DNA of 11,325 nt from Zancudomyces culisetae (GCA_001969505.1 LSSK01000178.1:1-11325); one strand, 5' to 3'. Shown: positions 1-8,369, counted from the stretch's first letter. The notes: generated by a model from the letters alone, not told the origin. Made by a program: numbers and translations.

Positions 1-457
1 TCTCCCATACAACTTAACCTCAATATTAATTGTACTCACCATTTCCAATCGATCCAACCCATTTTGGTACTCCCGCTCCTCAATTTCAAACTCTGGACAT
101 TTTTCTGTACATGTTCCAATTATTGCTCTTGCCTCTGCCAAAACCTTTTGACTTTCCGGATCATCTAGTATTCCCCTGGCTATATAATCTTTTCGTATAT
201 TTTCACGTAACGCCTTGAGCTAATTTTTTTTAAAGTTGTGTTTTAGTTATTCTTTGACTTTTAGAATCTTTTTCCCAATCGGAATCACTCAAAATTCCTC
301 CATCGAATATATTTCTATTACGCTCTTGGTTTTTTTAATATAAATCTAATCCAACCCACCTCCTCATCCCCCTTCTTGTGTTACATACCTCCAAGTACCG
401 ATTATCACCAGGCGCCGCGTTAAATCGGATTTCCCGATCCTCTTTGGTCACATTCAT
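1..457 (-). CDS. SAC3: Sac3/GANP family mRNA export factor, N-terminal part, partial at left edge
   Basis: Sac3 is the scaffold of the TREX-2 complex at the nuclear pore, which couples transcription to mRNA export. Two exons can be read on the minus strand, 457-389 and 219-40. A phase-0 intron separates them and a second donor (GTGAGT at 39-34) opens an intron that leaves the window. The second exon encodes exactly 60 codons and carries GTCTEKCPEFEIEEREYQN, a clear match to the family hallmark (GTC..MCPEFER..RE.QN), preceded by the charged segment LKALRENIRKDYIARGILDD that is typical just before it. The joined frame reads smoothly across the splice (NRYLE/LKALRE). ATG at 457 is the first in-frame methionine and gives 83 visible codons. 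The frame stays open upstream to 535, so extra N-terminal sequence is possible. There is no FG-repeat region. The family is confident; the start and whole-gene structure are not. Confidence 0.82.
220..388 (-). other. Intron in SAC3
   Basis: A 169-base intron with donor GTATGT (388-383) and acceptor TTAG (ending at 220). The sequence AATAACTAAAAC, about 28 bases before the acceptor, is a plausible branch site. It lies in phase 0 between codons for E and L. Several in-frame stops occur inside it, and removing it joins two segments that read as one Sac3 N-terminal domain. Confidence 0.8.
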
Positions 458-535
458 ATCGTGTTTTCTATTTCTTTGTCCGCCCTGTTTTCTTATTTCC
501 TCAAATGTGCAACTCTTTGGGTATCTAGTTCCCAC
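389..535 (-). other. SAC3 first visible exon at its maximum open extent
   Basis: The SAC3 frame is open from 535 to the donor at 388. Codons 535-458 would add GTRYPKSCTFEEIRK and more before the first methionine at 457. In-frame TAG codons lie at 538-536 and 544-542. The segment may be 5' leader, or coding sequence fed by an upstream exon. I saw no convincing branch site at the expected distance from either possible acceptor (TAG at 538-536 or CTAG at 528-525). Confidence 0.45.
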
Positions 536-700
536 CTACAGCTACTTGCCCTCCAAAGATATAAAAGCCGGTTTGTCCAGAACGGGAGGTTTTCTTCTTT
601 GAATAAATATATTCCTTTTTTTTTCACTCGTTTTGTTTTTATTTTTTCGGTTAGTTATTTTCGATGCTTATCCCATAAATACTTACAAGAATCCAAAAAT

Positions 701-790
701 AAAAGCAAAAGCAAAAACAAAAGCAAAAACAAAAACAAAAGCAAAAACAAAAACAAAAGCAAAAACAAAAACAAAAGCAAAAACAAAAAC
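701..790 (+). repeat. Higher-order hexamer repeat (18-bp unit)
   Basis: Fifteen uninterrupted hexamers, each either AAAAGC or AAAAAC. From 719 to 790 they follow a strict three-hexamer order, AAAAGC-AAAAAC-AAAAAC, repeated four times, giving an 18-bp super-unit. The repeat keeps reading frame, so it translates as Lys/Thr/Ala, Lys/Asn/Ser or Cys/Phe runs depending on frame and strand, but none of these is a credible protein. It is best read as a minisatellite grown from a simple repeat. Confidence 0.92.
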
Positions 791-958
791 AAGAAAGAAT
801 TCTGTAATCCTCTTTAGTGTACTCGATGATGTACAAGTTTCTGAAAATTTCTAACTCTATTACAATTACAAAAAGAATTAATGTTATTACTGTAAAAAGA
901 AAAGTTTATAATTTATCATATTTAGTCGTATTTATCCAAAAGAAAAGTTCATTATTAA

Positions 959-960
<2 letters not shown>

Positions 961-998
<38 letters not shown>
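961..998 (+). repeat. TTA trinucleotide microsatellite
   Basis: A perfect run of about 12.7 TTA units, with a short imperfect extension at 951-960. It lies in non-coding AT-rich DNA. Confidence 0.95.
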
Positions 999-1178
999 TC
1001 TGTTAGTAATTATTTTCGCGTATTTACAAAAATAATCATTTCCAATGCACTAATTTTCTGAATTTGTTCAAAGCTGCATTAGCTTGTATTATTTGGATTT
1101 AACAAATGCAACCTTACTATCGTATGCTTCACAATACAAAGTGCATACATATACTCTATTACAATAGCTAGTCTTATG

Positions 1179-1463
1179 CTATATGTGGGTAATGATGTAC
1201 AAAACACCCATTAATTCAGCTTTGTATTCGTTTATGAACATTAGTTTAAGGATGGCACCAAAAGATGATATTAAAGTTGATGCAAACGTGTGGTAATTGC
1301 AAGTAACACCCAGATAAGAACGGAATGAATCTTGTTTGAGTGCTTTTAATTTTCTAACAAAATGCCTTGAAATATGGACATGTACTCCAAGTTTCGTTAT
1401 GTACGAACGTGCGTGCACGAATATCAACGTATTTTCAGAATTTGATAGACATAATTGTACCAT
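1179..1463 (-). CDS. Doubtful hypothetical ORF, 94 codons
   Basis: A genuine ATG-to-stop frame of 94 codons (MVQLCLSNSENTLIF... ending GVLYIITHI) in otherwise non-coding DNA. AT-rich TATATATATA lies about 15-25 bases upstream of the ATG, too close for an ordinary promoter plus leader. I see no domain, membrane segment or signal peptide that I can name, and no splice signals linking it to SAC3. A frame this long can arise by chance here. It could also be a remnant of a decayed gene or transposon. I do not assign a function. Confidence 0.15.
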   Translation of the reverse strand: MVQLCLSNSENTLIFVHARSYITKLGVHVHISRHFVRKLKALKQDSFRSYLGVTCNYHTFASTLISSFGAILKLMFINEYKAELMGVLYIITHI

Positions 1464-1915
1464 TTCAAACTCTTGATATATATATATTTTTTATTTATGG
1501 TCGTTGAAATATAAAATGCTTTTTCTCAATTCCCTTTTGTATTAGTAAACTAGTTTATTAAAGTTGAGTATGAAAAATGGAAAAAAATATATATAGAAAC
1601 CCTCCATGGATATAATTCCGATTTTGTCTAGTGGCTTTTTTTTTTTTGCTTTTATTTTTTCTCATCCTATTAGCCGTTTTATCAAGATAAGTTTTTTGAA
1701 TTAAGTGATATCAAATTTTCTACAATAGTTAAATGCAATATAACTATATTTGTGCATTCTTTATATTTAAATAAACTTCTTTGTAATTTTACAATACCAC
1801 AGTACTATAAAGACGTTCTCCAGAGTATTTAAGGTAGAAATAAGGAAAATTAAACTATAAATCAGAATTAAATCGATTTTGAATCATACACGCTTTAACC
1901 CGGGTTGAGAATAAA

Positions 1916-1929
1916 TATATATATAAAAG
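1916..1929 (+). promoter_or_regulatory. Probable TATA box of COX10
   Basis: TATATATATAAAAG lies about 106-119 bases upstream of the COX10 ATG, a usual distance for yeast TATA elements. The perfect palindrome AACCCGGGTT lies just upstream at 1897-1906 and may be a binding site for an unidentified factor. Confidence 0.5.
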
Positions 1930-2034
1930 TATAATACCACGAGTAACAATTTAATTTATAAATCGCATGTAGGAATACGGTTGTCGCATTAAAAATCATA
2001 AAGGAATCGGGTACTATATTCTTTTCAGTAAAAG

Positions 2035-3423
2035 ATGTTTAAAAGCGTTGCGTATCGCACGCAAAAACTAAATCAACCAATAGTACAAAGTGTCAAAAGC
2101 AGAAAATTCGGGCACAAGGTCGAATCGCTACTCTTTACACGTTTTAATACCACGCCATATCATAAACAGACTTGCGACACAAATTTTAGCTTCGGTTTAA
2201 GGAATGTTAACGCAAATCTAAAAATCCAATTTAGGACGTTAGGTACATTGCAACAAATTTCGAATTTGGGAACTGTGTGTAGTCGAGGGTTTTCTACACA
2301 GGTGGATGGTAATACTCAAACGGTAAAAAATGAGCATCAAAGTCAACATACAAAAACAAGCACATCATCCGATGCAGAAATTTTGAATAATGTGCGAAAA
2401 AACAATGAAATTCAAGCAAAAAAAGTGCAGGAGATAGAGAGCGTGCATAAGGAAAGAGTGTGGAAGATTCAGCGGCCGTTGACGTCATCACAAATGGTCA
2501 AGGCATACATGGACTTATCAAAGGACAAATTAACAGCGTTTGTAGTTTTAACAGCAATGGCGGGATACGCAATTGCACCAGCGGTTGGGACAGGAGGTAT
2601 TGAGAGTCTCTTAACCTTGGCATACTTGACGGCGGGGACTAGTTTGTGTTCGATGTCAGCCAACAGTATAAATCAGTGGGCAGAGGTTCCGTACGATCTT
2701 CAAATGAGTAGAACAAGAAATCGGCCAATTGCTAGATGTGCAATTGAGCCGAGAAGTGCGATGTTCTTTGGTCTAACAAGCGGAGTATTGGGAGTGACAT
2801 CGTTGAGTTTATTGGTCAATCCGGTTACGGGGATGTTGGGGCTGGCCAACATTGTTTTGTATGCGTTTGTTTATACACCTATGAAACGGATCACAATTTA
2901 TAACACGTGGGTTGGAGCTGTAGTGGGTGCTATTCCACCACTCATGGGTTGGACGGCTGTTACAGCTGGCGCAACAGTGACTGGTGTGGGTAGTGTCTAT
3001 ACGGGTGGAGTATTACTTGGACTTATTCTGTTTGCATGGCAATTTCCACATTTTAATTCGCTGGCTTATACGTTGCGCAAGGAGTATTCGTCAGCAGGGT
3101 ATCGTATGATGTCGGTACTTGATCCAAAAATGAATAGCAGAGTGGCGCTACGATATTCCGTGCTTATGTTTCCATTGTGTTATCTAATGTCCTACTTCCA
3201 AGTAACCGACTACTGGTTTGCTCTTGATTCATCACTTGTGAATGGGTACATGTTGTATTTCTCGTATAGATTCCATCAAGCCCGCAACCTTAAAACTTCT
3301 AGATCCATGTTTTTTGCCAGTTTGGTTCACCTACCAATTATCCTGATACTGCTGATAATTCACAAACTCAAAAGTGAAGATGAAACTAAAGATAACCGTG
3401 ATGGTGGTAAAGTCATTGAGTGA
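2035..3423 (+). CDS. COX10: Protoheme IX farnesyltransferase (heme O synthase), mitochondrial
   Basis: This enzyme of the mitochondrial inner membrane attaches a farnesyl group to heme B to make heme O, the precursor of heme A for cytochrome c oxidase. The 462-codon frame is intronless and close to the usual yeast length. Residues 1-45 are rich in Arg, Lys and Ser with no acidic residue before Glu30, as expected for a mitochondrial targeting sequence, followed by a variable linker to about 150. The UbiA-type prenyltransferase core carries the prenyl-diphosphate/Mg site N213-QWAEVPYD221-LQMSRTRNRP231, the loop YTPMKRITIYNTWVGA (280-295) and WQFPHFN (335-341). Eight or nine hydrophobic helices span about 165-443, and the short tail is hydrophilic. 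All expected motifs are intact. TTTTCAG just before the start (ATG at 2035) resembles a splice acceptor and could end a leader intron. It is convergent with RGD1. Confidence 0.96.
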   Translation: MFKSVAYRTQKLNQPIVQSVKSRKFGHKVESLLFTRFNTTPYHKQTCDTNFSFGLRNVNANLKIQFRTLGTLQQISNLGTVCSRGFSTQVDGNTQTVKNEHQSQHTKTSTSSDAEILNNVRKNNEIQAKKVQEIESVHKERVWKIQRPLTSSQMVKAYMDLSKDKLTAFVVLTAMAGYAIAPAVGTGGIESLLTLAYLTAGTSLCSMSANSINQWAEVPYDLQMSRTRNRPIARCAIEPRSAMFFGLTSGVLGVTSLSLLVNPVTGMLGLANIVLYAFVYTPMKRITIYNTWVGAVVGAIPPLMGWTAVTAGATVTGVGSVYTGGVLLGLILFAWQFPHFNSLAYTLRKEYSSAGYRMMSVLDPKMNSRVALRYSVLMFPLCYLMSYFQVTDYWFALDSSLVNGYMLYFSYRFHQARNLKTSRSMFFASLVHLPIILILLIIHKLKSEDETKDNRDGGKVIE

Positions 3424-3888
3424 AAAAAAAAAAGTAAAATTTCATTCATGTCTTGATGACACGTAATATGTATGTATCCTCTCTACCTTCTCTTTATTAT
3501 TGTTTTTTTGTAGGGGAAGAGAAGGGAAGAGAAGGGAAGCGAAGGGAAGGAAAAAGATTTGTTATAACTTTACTCTTTCTTTTTTATTGGCTAGATTTAT
3601 CTTTTTTTAATAGATTTTTTTTATTTTCCACATATTAGTTCACTTGGCTTTCGATAAATCAATAATAAATAATTTCAAAGCTTGGAGTTTGTAGGTATTT
3701 GGTAATTCCACAAATACTACAATACATATCAATAAGTAATGAGGGGAAGGAGTGAGGAGGGGAGGTTGGTTTATCAAATTTGTATCAGCAGCAACCAGTA
3801 AATAAAAGGTTAAAATAAAAGATAAAAATAAAACAAATATAATATGTAAAAAAAAAAATTAAAAAAACATACACATACAACAATGTAA
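3424..3888. other. Convergent intergenic region between COX10 and RGD1
   Basis: These 465 bases hold the 3' ends of both genes. There are A/T runs and AATAAA-like sequences usable for polyadenylation on either strand (for example around 3664-3672 and 3800-3845), and two purine-rich tracts on the plus strand. I see no coding sequence; the short frame at 3453-3638 is an artefact of the purine repeat. Confidence 0.7.
3512..3557 (+). repeat. Polypurine tract with 10-bp period
   Basis: An almost pure G/A tract with a single C at 3540. It is built from about four units of GAAGGGAAGN (GAAGGGAAGA, GAAGGGAAGC, GAAGGGAAGG plus a partial first copy). It lies about 90 bases past the COX10 stop. Confidence 0.9.
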
Positions 3889-6371
3889 CTAATTTATCGT
3901 CGGAGAATCAGAAGGTTTTCTACCAACATACACTGGGTTACCATCACCAACACTCTCAAGGCTGGATGTATTTTTTGAAACCGAAAAAGGAGCAGAAATA
4001 TCATTGAAGCCTGATACTCTGATACCAGGAGTCTCAGGAGTAGTGACGCTGTTACCATCCTCGTCTTGATCGGTAGAGGTTAAGATACCGATTTTTGGGT
4101 CAGAGGCCTCATACACCAGGTCGGAATTTTCGTTACTGGAATGTTTTGTCGTCGGGGAAGGCAAATCGGCGTTGGAGGTGTCATTTTCTACTGGACTTTC
4201 ACTCCTGCTAACCTGGATAGTGGGAGAACTTGGAGAAAGCTTGTTTTTTATACTCATTAGGTAATCATCGGAGTTGGAGGTGTTGCGCTCAACCATAAAG
4301 TTATCCGAGTTTATTGGTTTGGTTACTTGTGAACCAAAAGCCTCACCGAAGTCTTCTCTACTGTATTGGGAAGGGCTGGGTATGCTGGTGTTGGTGTTGG
4401 TGTTGATGCTGGTGTTATAGCTGCTAGCATCTGCGGAATATTGATTAGTGGGTTCGGCACGGTCACCATTTGAAGTCAGAATTTCTAATTTTGAATTACC
4501 ATCTTTCTCCCTTTCCACTTCACTTTGCTCATCTCCTTCCTCACTCTCCTCTTCTTCGATATCAGATTCATCCTTGTCAAATATCTCTTCAACATTTCTC
4601 AACATATATTCAACGATTTTTGGCTGTGATCGAAAAACATCCATAGCGGCACCCGCATCTGTCGCTGTCATCAGAGTAGGTCCAAATACAATCGACAAGT
4701 TTGGTGCACTCATCATATTGAATTCTTGATACGATTGGACTTTGTTCAAATGATGCATTAAATAAGAGAGTGTGTCAAGATGTCCGTATGGTAACCTTTC
4801 CAGTGCGTCTCTAAAGGCATCGATGGTGACATCGTTGGTTACATTCGATGAATTGGCTAGTGCTTTGGTGAGGCTCACTGCACACGCCGACGTAATCAGA
4901 CCCCCAGGAAGCTCTCTGAAATACATTTTGAGAACACCAGTAATACTGTTTATGTCATTTCTATACACTCCAATGTTTAAATTTACTGCGTCAGAGTTAA
5001 AATCAAATTCAGCCTTAATCTTTTGCACCACCGAGCTCTGTCCAGACAGCCGATATATTCCCTCGGATTTCAGCGCTGTGGCCTCCACCATTTCCGCACA
5101 CTTAACCAATATGGATGGGACTTTCTTGCCATCTCTTCTGAGCTGTTGACTTAGCATCACTCCAAACACCTGTTTTCTGTTGGCTAAATAATGCGCTGCG
5201 GGAAGCATTTTATATTCATAATATGATATATTCTTAAATTCGTATTTCGGAAGCTTAGTTGACCATTCGTTTATAGTAAGTCTTAAGTCATTCTCGTTGT
5301 CAATGCTTGAAACTATATCCATTAACCCTGATCCACTATTTGGTTTGATGGTCAGGGCATCTGACAGAATTGCACACTCATATGCATACGAGTATTTTCC
5401 CAGATGCCACTTCAACGCATTGTCAATTTCCTCTAAAAACATCTTTGTAGTCATCAGTATTTTTGGCAGCTGTACCTTGTAGTATTCCTCGCGAATCAGA
5501 TTTGTATCCTCCAACTGCTGTTTGTACTGCTCGGTGGCTATTTTAGCCTTTATTCTGGCCTCTTGTTCCTGTCGCTCAAGTATTTCTGGCGCCACCGTTT
5601 TATTCTGCCTAAATATCCCCGTCATTGTGTTTCCCACGTTTTTTGGCTTGGCACCATACTTTGGTGTTTGGTCCATCTTCTCGGATTTCTTCACCAAAAT
5701 CTTCTCCCAATCCATCGCCTGGGTCTCGTATTTGGTTCGGACCTTTTCCAGTATCCCTTCAGATTCCTCTATCACTCGGTAATACTGCGTTTCCGCATCC
5801 TTGAGCTGTTTTCTTGTCTTTTCCTTCTCTTTACAGTAATTCATTAAATCTTCAGCCATTTCTAACAATATCAATGAAAATTTTGTTCTATTTGCCGCCA
5901 GTTGGTCATGAAGCTCCATTGCTTTGCTCCAGCATACGCCAAAGGAGTCTACTTTTCCTCCTCCTCTATCAGTCATTTTATTGGTTGTACCCGCCAGCCG
6001 TTGTAGTCCTCGACCGTACTCCTCCTCTTCTAATGACCTTTTCTTTAAAAATACCGCGGCTTCTTTGCATGTCATCAAACTAATTCGCGCCTTTTCAAGC
6101 AAAAGTTCAAAGGCTCCCTAATCATCAACCACTTATTATTAGTTCAAATAACCGACTTTATTACCACTCCTCCTCCTCCTCACCTGTATCTAAAAAGTGG
6201 TGCTAGCTTTCTTAGCTGGTCTTTTCTTACCTTGATTTTTGCCAATTCGAGTATTTCCTCCTGTTCGTTCCTCTTTTTCAACGTTTCTTCACTTCCCTCT
6301 CTTACTTCAAACTCTCTATTCTCCATCACTTTGTTTGTAGGAACATTCTCCGTACTAAAATTTTCTGCCAT
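3889..6371 (-). CDS. RGD1: F-BAR and RhoGAP domain protein, Rgd1-like (spliced, 2 exons)
   Basis: Rgd1-type proteins bind curved phosphoinositide membranes through the F-BAR domain and switch off Rho GTPases (Rho3/Rho4 in yeast) at sites of polarised growth. Exon 1 is 6371-6231 (47 codons) and exon 2 is 6117-3889. The product is 789 residues, somewhat longer than S. cerevisiae Rgd1 (666). ATG 6371 has an in-frame TAA two codons upstream. The F-BAR domain runs from about residue 48 to 300 and starts right at the splice (KIK/GAFELLLEKARIS), with long charged helices. The RhoGAP domain (about 365-561) has the arginine finger R403 in GIYRLSG, K444 in VLKMYFRELP and N520 in APNLSIVFGP, so catalysis should be intact. 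The usual LPEPL motif is LPGGL here. Residues 561-582 are very acidic, and the C-terminal 200 residues are Ser/Thr/Asn-rich and probably disordered, with many Ser-Pro sites. Confidence 0.93.
4382..4415 (-). repeat. Asn-Thr coding microrepeat in RGD1
   Basis: A short hexamer-like run (GTTGGT on the plus strand) encodes alternating Asn and Thr in the disordered C-terminal tail (SINTNTNTS). It is probably a slippage-grown insertion without catalytic role. Confidence 0.7.
6118..6230 (-). other. Intron in RGD1
   Basis: A 113-base phase-0 intron with donor GTAAGA (6230-6225) and acceptor GATGATAG (ending 6118). GAACTAATAA, about 25 bases before the acceptor, is a good branch candidate. A GAG trinucleotide run (6181-6167 on the minus strand) lies inside. 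Splicing joins AKIK to GAFELLLEKA and restores the start of the F-BAR domain. An uninterrupted reading from exon 2 alone would have to begin at a non-ATG codon, which supports the intron. Confidence 0.88.
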
Positions 6372-7258
6372 TTTTTATGGATTGCTTTTTATTTATTACT
6401 GTTTATTCTATTATATTGGCTGTTTTCCAGTGTAGTCCTGTTCCGTAGATAAATATCAATCATAAATACAAAAATAGATTGAGTCTCTCCGTTTAGCTCT
6501 GTATCGTTATTAAGCTTTCGACTTTTAAAGATAAATAAAGCGCTGTTATATTCATATATCTTACGCTAATTAGCTAAATGGTCACAGTGTTCGCTTAGAA
6601 TCAACCCTTGCTTTTCTTGTGGCCTTTACCAATATTTTCTGTTATATTATAGCGAAAGTAGTCAAAGCTGGTTCCACCAGTTTCCTATCATTTATTTTCG
6701 GATATTCCTGTCCAAGATAAAACTATCTCTGTCCTGACTCCCACTTTTATGGTCGCAGTATGTTTATTCCCTTTATTTGGCTTTTTTTTAGCAATATCGT
6801 AAATCAACCCCGTTAAAATATCTCCAACCACTTTTGTAGTGAATTGTCGAGATCGAATCCAGATTTATTTTTTATGCACCTGCAGATTTAACCCTTTATT
6901 TTTTAGAAGGGAGAAAATAAGGATAGCTAGCCCTTTCTGTGAACAGTTTAGGTTATTAGTATTAGTGTTTAGTCTGTTGTACAATATACCAAATTTTACT
7001 AAAAATAGTTTTTTTTCTAAAAAAAAAAAAATAGCTACTGGGGTCTATGGTGTTCTTTTAGATATTTGTCCAAATTCAAAAAACGAAAATTTCAAATGCG
7101 TATTAAAACCTTATTTTATTCGCTCAGCTTTAATTAACATACTTTTTTTTTTGCTTAATACTCGAATGCCTTGTCTAAAAGGTGTTGGACTCCATTCTGC
7201 CAATTAATTTGCAAATGTTTTAAATACAATTAAACACCAATATCTGATTAACACTTTA

Positions 7259-7274
7259 TTTGCAAGCTTGCAAA
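7259..7274. repeat. 16-bp perfect palindrome
   Basis: TTTGCAAGCTTGCAAA is perfectly self-complementary. A 10-bp palindrome with the same half-site, ATTTGCAAAT, lies at 7207-7216, and a third TTTGCAA lies at 7316-7322. The cluster could be a dimeric factor site; the factor is unknown. Confidence 0.85.
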
Positions 7275-7861
7275 AAATCACAAAAATTAAAATAAAAAAA
7301 CACCTAATTTTCGCTTTTGCAACAGGAAGGCTTGAGGTTTCACTTGGACAAGCGAAAACAGGAATTAAAAAAAACCAAGCGGCTCATAAAACGTCTATCC
7401 CTTCATTTATTATATCTCCTCCTTTGTCACTCATCTCCACCTTCTCCACTCTCTCCTCACACACACATAAATGCTTTTATACTCTATATAAGTCTTTACA
7501 TTATGGTAGGCATGGGTATTATGTATTCTGAATGCTTTTGACATTTGTGATAAAAAACATGCTTTTATGGTGTGGATTTGGTATTTTGGATTCTCTCAGG
7601 ACCACTGAAAATCAGGGTAAATTTGCCAAAATTACGTTTACAAACAACCCCAGCTTTTTATTTTATAATGCTACTTTTTTTTGTCTTTTTGACTTTTAAT
7701 TTATTTATTATTTTAATTTTTCCATAGATAATTTATTTAAATCACCAGTGACTCTTCAGCATCTAACCAATTGAATACCGTGAATATTTTAGTTATTGTG
7801 ATTTCACCATTTTTCTTCAAAACAAACCTGTTGATTATATTCGAAAATAGCAAGTCTTTTT

Positions 7862-7887
7862 AGCTTTGTAGCGCAGCTACCAAAGCT
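7862..7887. repeat. Strong hairpin with 11-bp stem
   Basis: AGCTTTGTAGC (7862-7872) pairs with GCTACCAAAGCT (7876-7887) through eleven base pairs with a single bulged C at 7881 and a three-base loop. It opens the structured part of the intergenic region and has no T-run beside it that would suggest a terminator. Confidence 0.8.
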
Positions 7888-8105
7888 CCCATTATGCTGG
7901 CTGCGATGAAAGATAATCAGCTCGTTATGCCTTCGTAATGTTGTGCTGTAGCACTTGTCGTTGCTAGGTAAACATACCGTTAAGTGGCTTTAGATAATTC
8001 TTCGAATTGTTGTTTGATGATTTTACTGGCTCATATATGATCAAGCACCAATTACATTCCTCAGCTCGACTCCATTGTTTGTGCAAATATTGGTAATTGT
8101 TTATC

Positions 8106-8130
8106 CAGGTTAACAAACCTGCAAAAGCAG
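8106..8130. repeat. Two overlapping small hairpins
   Basis: CAGGTT (8106-8111) pairs with AACCTG (8116-8121), and CTGC (8119-8122) pairs with GCAG (8127-8130). The two stems share the CTG at 8119-8121, so they are mutually exclusive. Confidence 0.7.
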
Positions 8131-8369
8131 TTCATTCTCTCTTTGCTCCTCTTTTTCCAGAAAAGTCAGCATATGACAAACATTTAAACCCAGCCAACCA
8201 AATTTAGAGAAGTTTTCATTTTCACAGTCTAAGCCTGGCATAGCAGAACGAGCAAGCGGAAGACGAGAAATCTCTGTAGAAGCCAGCGAGAAACCCCACC
8301 TCTTCTCACTAACTCCCCTCCCCCGTTTCACATGCTCCTGTAGAGCAAACTCGTACAAGATCACTTAAC

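Larger units (their letters stand above)
536..1915. other. Intergenic region between divergent SAC3 and COX10
   Basis: About 1.4 kb of very AT-rich DNA between the 5' ends of SAC3 (minus) and COX10 (plus). It holds the repeats listed separately, many homopolymer A and T runs, and one doubtful minus-strand frame at 1179-1463. A TATAAAAG sequence at 561-568 on the plus strand has no gene behind it that I can recognise. I found no tRNA or conserved coding segment here. Confidence 0.6.

Noticed and set aside
461-854. Plus-strand Lys-rich and minus-strand Cys/Phe-rich frames over the hexamer repeat
   Set aside because: They exist only because the repeat has period 6 and lacks stops; the translations are low-complexity and the flanks are not coding-like.
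2294-2663. Two minus-strand frames inside COX10
   Set aside because: Antisense shadows of a gene with intact family motifs.
4448-6121. Several plus-strand frames of 60-125 codons
   Set aside because: They are antisense shadows of the RGD1 coding exon, whose domains and motifs are clear.
6577-6620. A-box-like TTAGCTAAATGG suggesting a tRNA
   Set aside because: No B box or cloverleaf could be found downstream.
6840-6870. B-box-like ATCGAATCC suggesting a tRNA
   Set aside because: No T-stem complement, A box or acceptor stem could be built on either strand.
6839-7207. 122-codon plus-strand frame
   Set aside because: It begins with GTG rather than ATG, crosses homopolymer A and T runs, and has no recognisable domain or splice context; chance in AT-rich DNA is likely.
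7268-7541. Plus-strand frames after an acceptor-like TTTTGCAACAG at 7316-7326
   Set aside because: The frames start at TTG, and there is no matching donor or upstream exon I could identify. The Lys/Leu-rich text is typical of random AT-rich sequence.
7903-7960. C-box-like GCGATGAAAG suggesting a C/D snoRNA
   Set aside because: The C box is imperfect, no CTGA D box follows at a suitable distance and no terminal stem forms.
8110-8364. 84-codon minus-strand frame in the GC-rich segment
   Set aside because: It starts at GTG just after a stop, and matches no family I know. It is kept only as part of the GC-rich segment finding.
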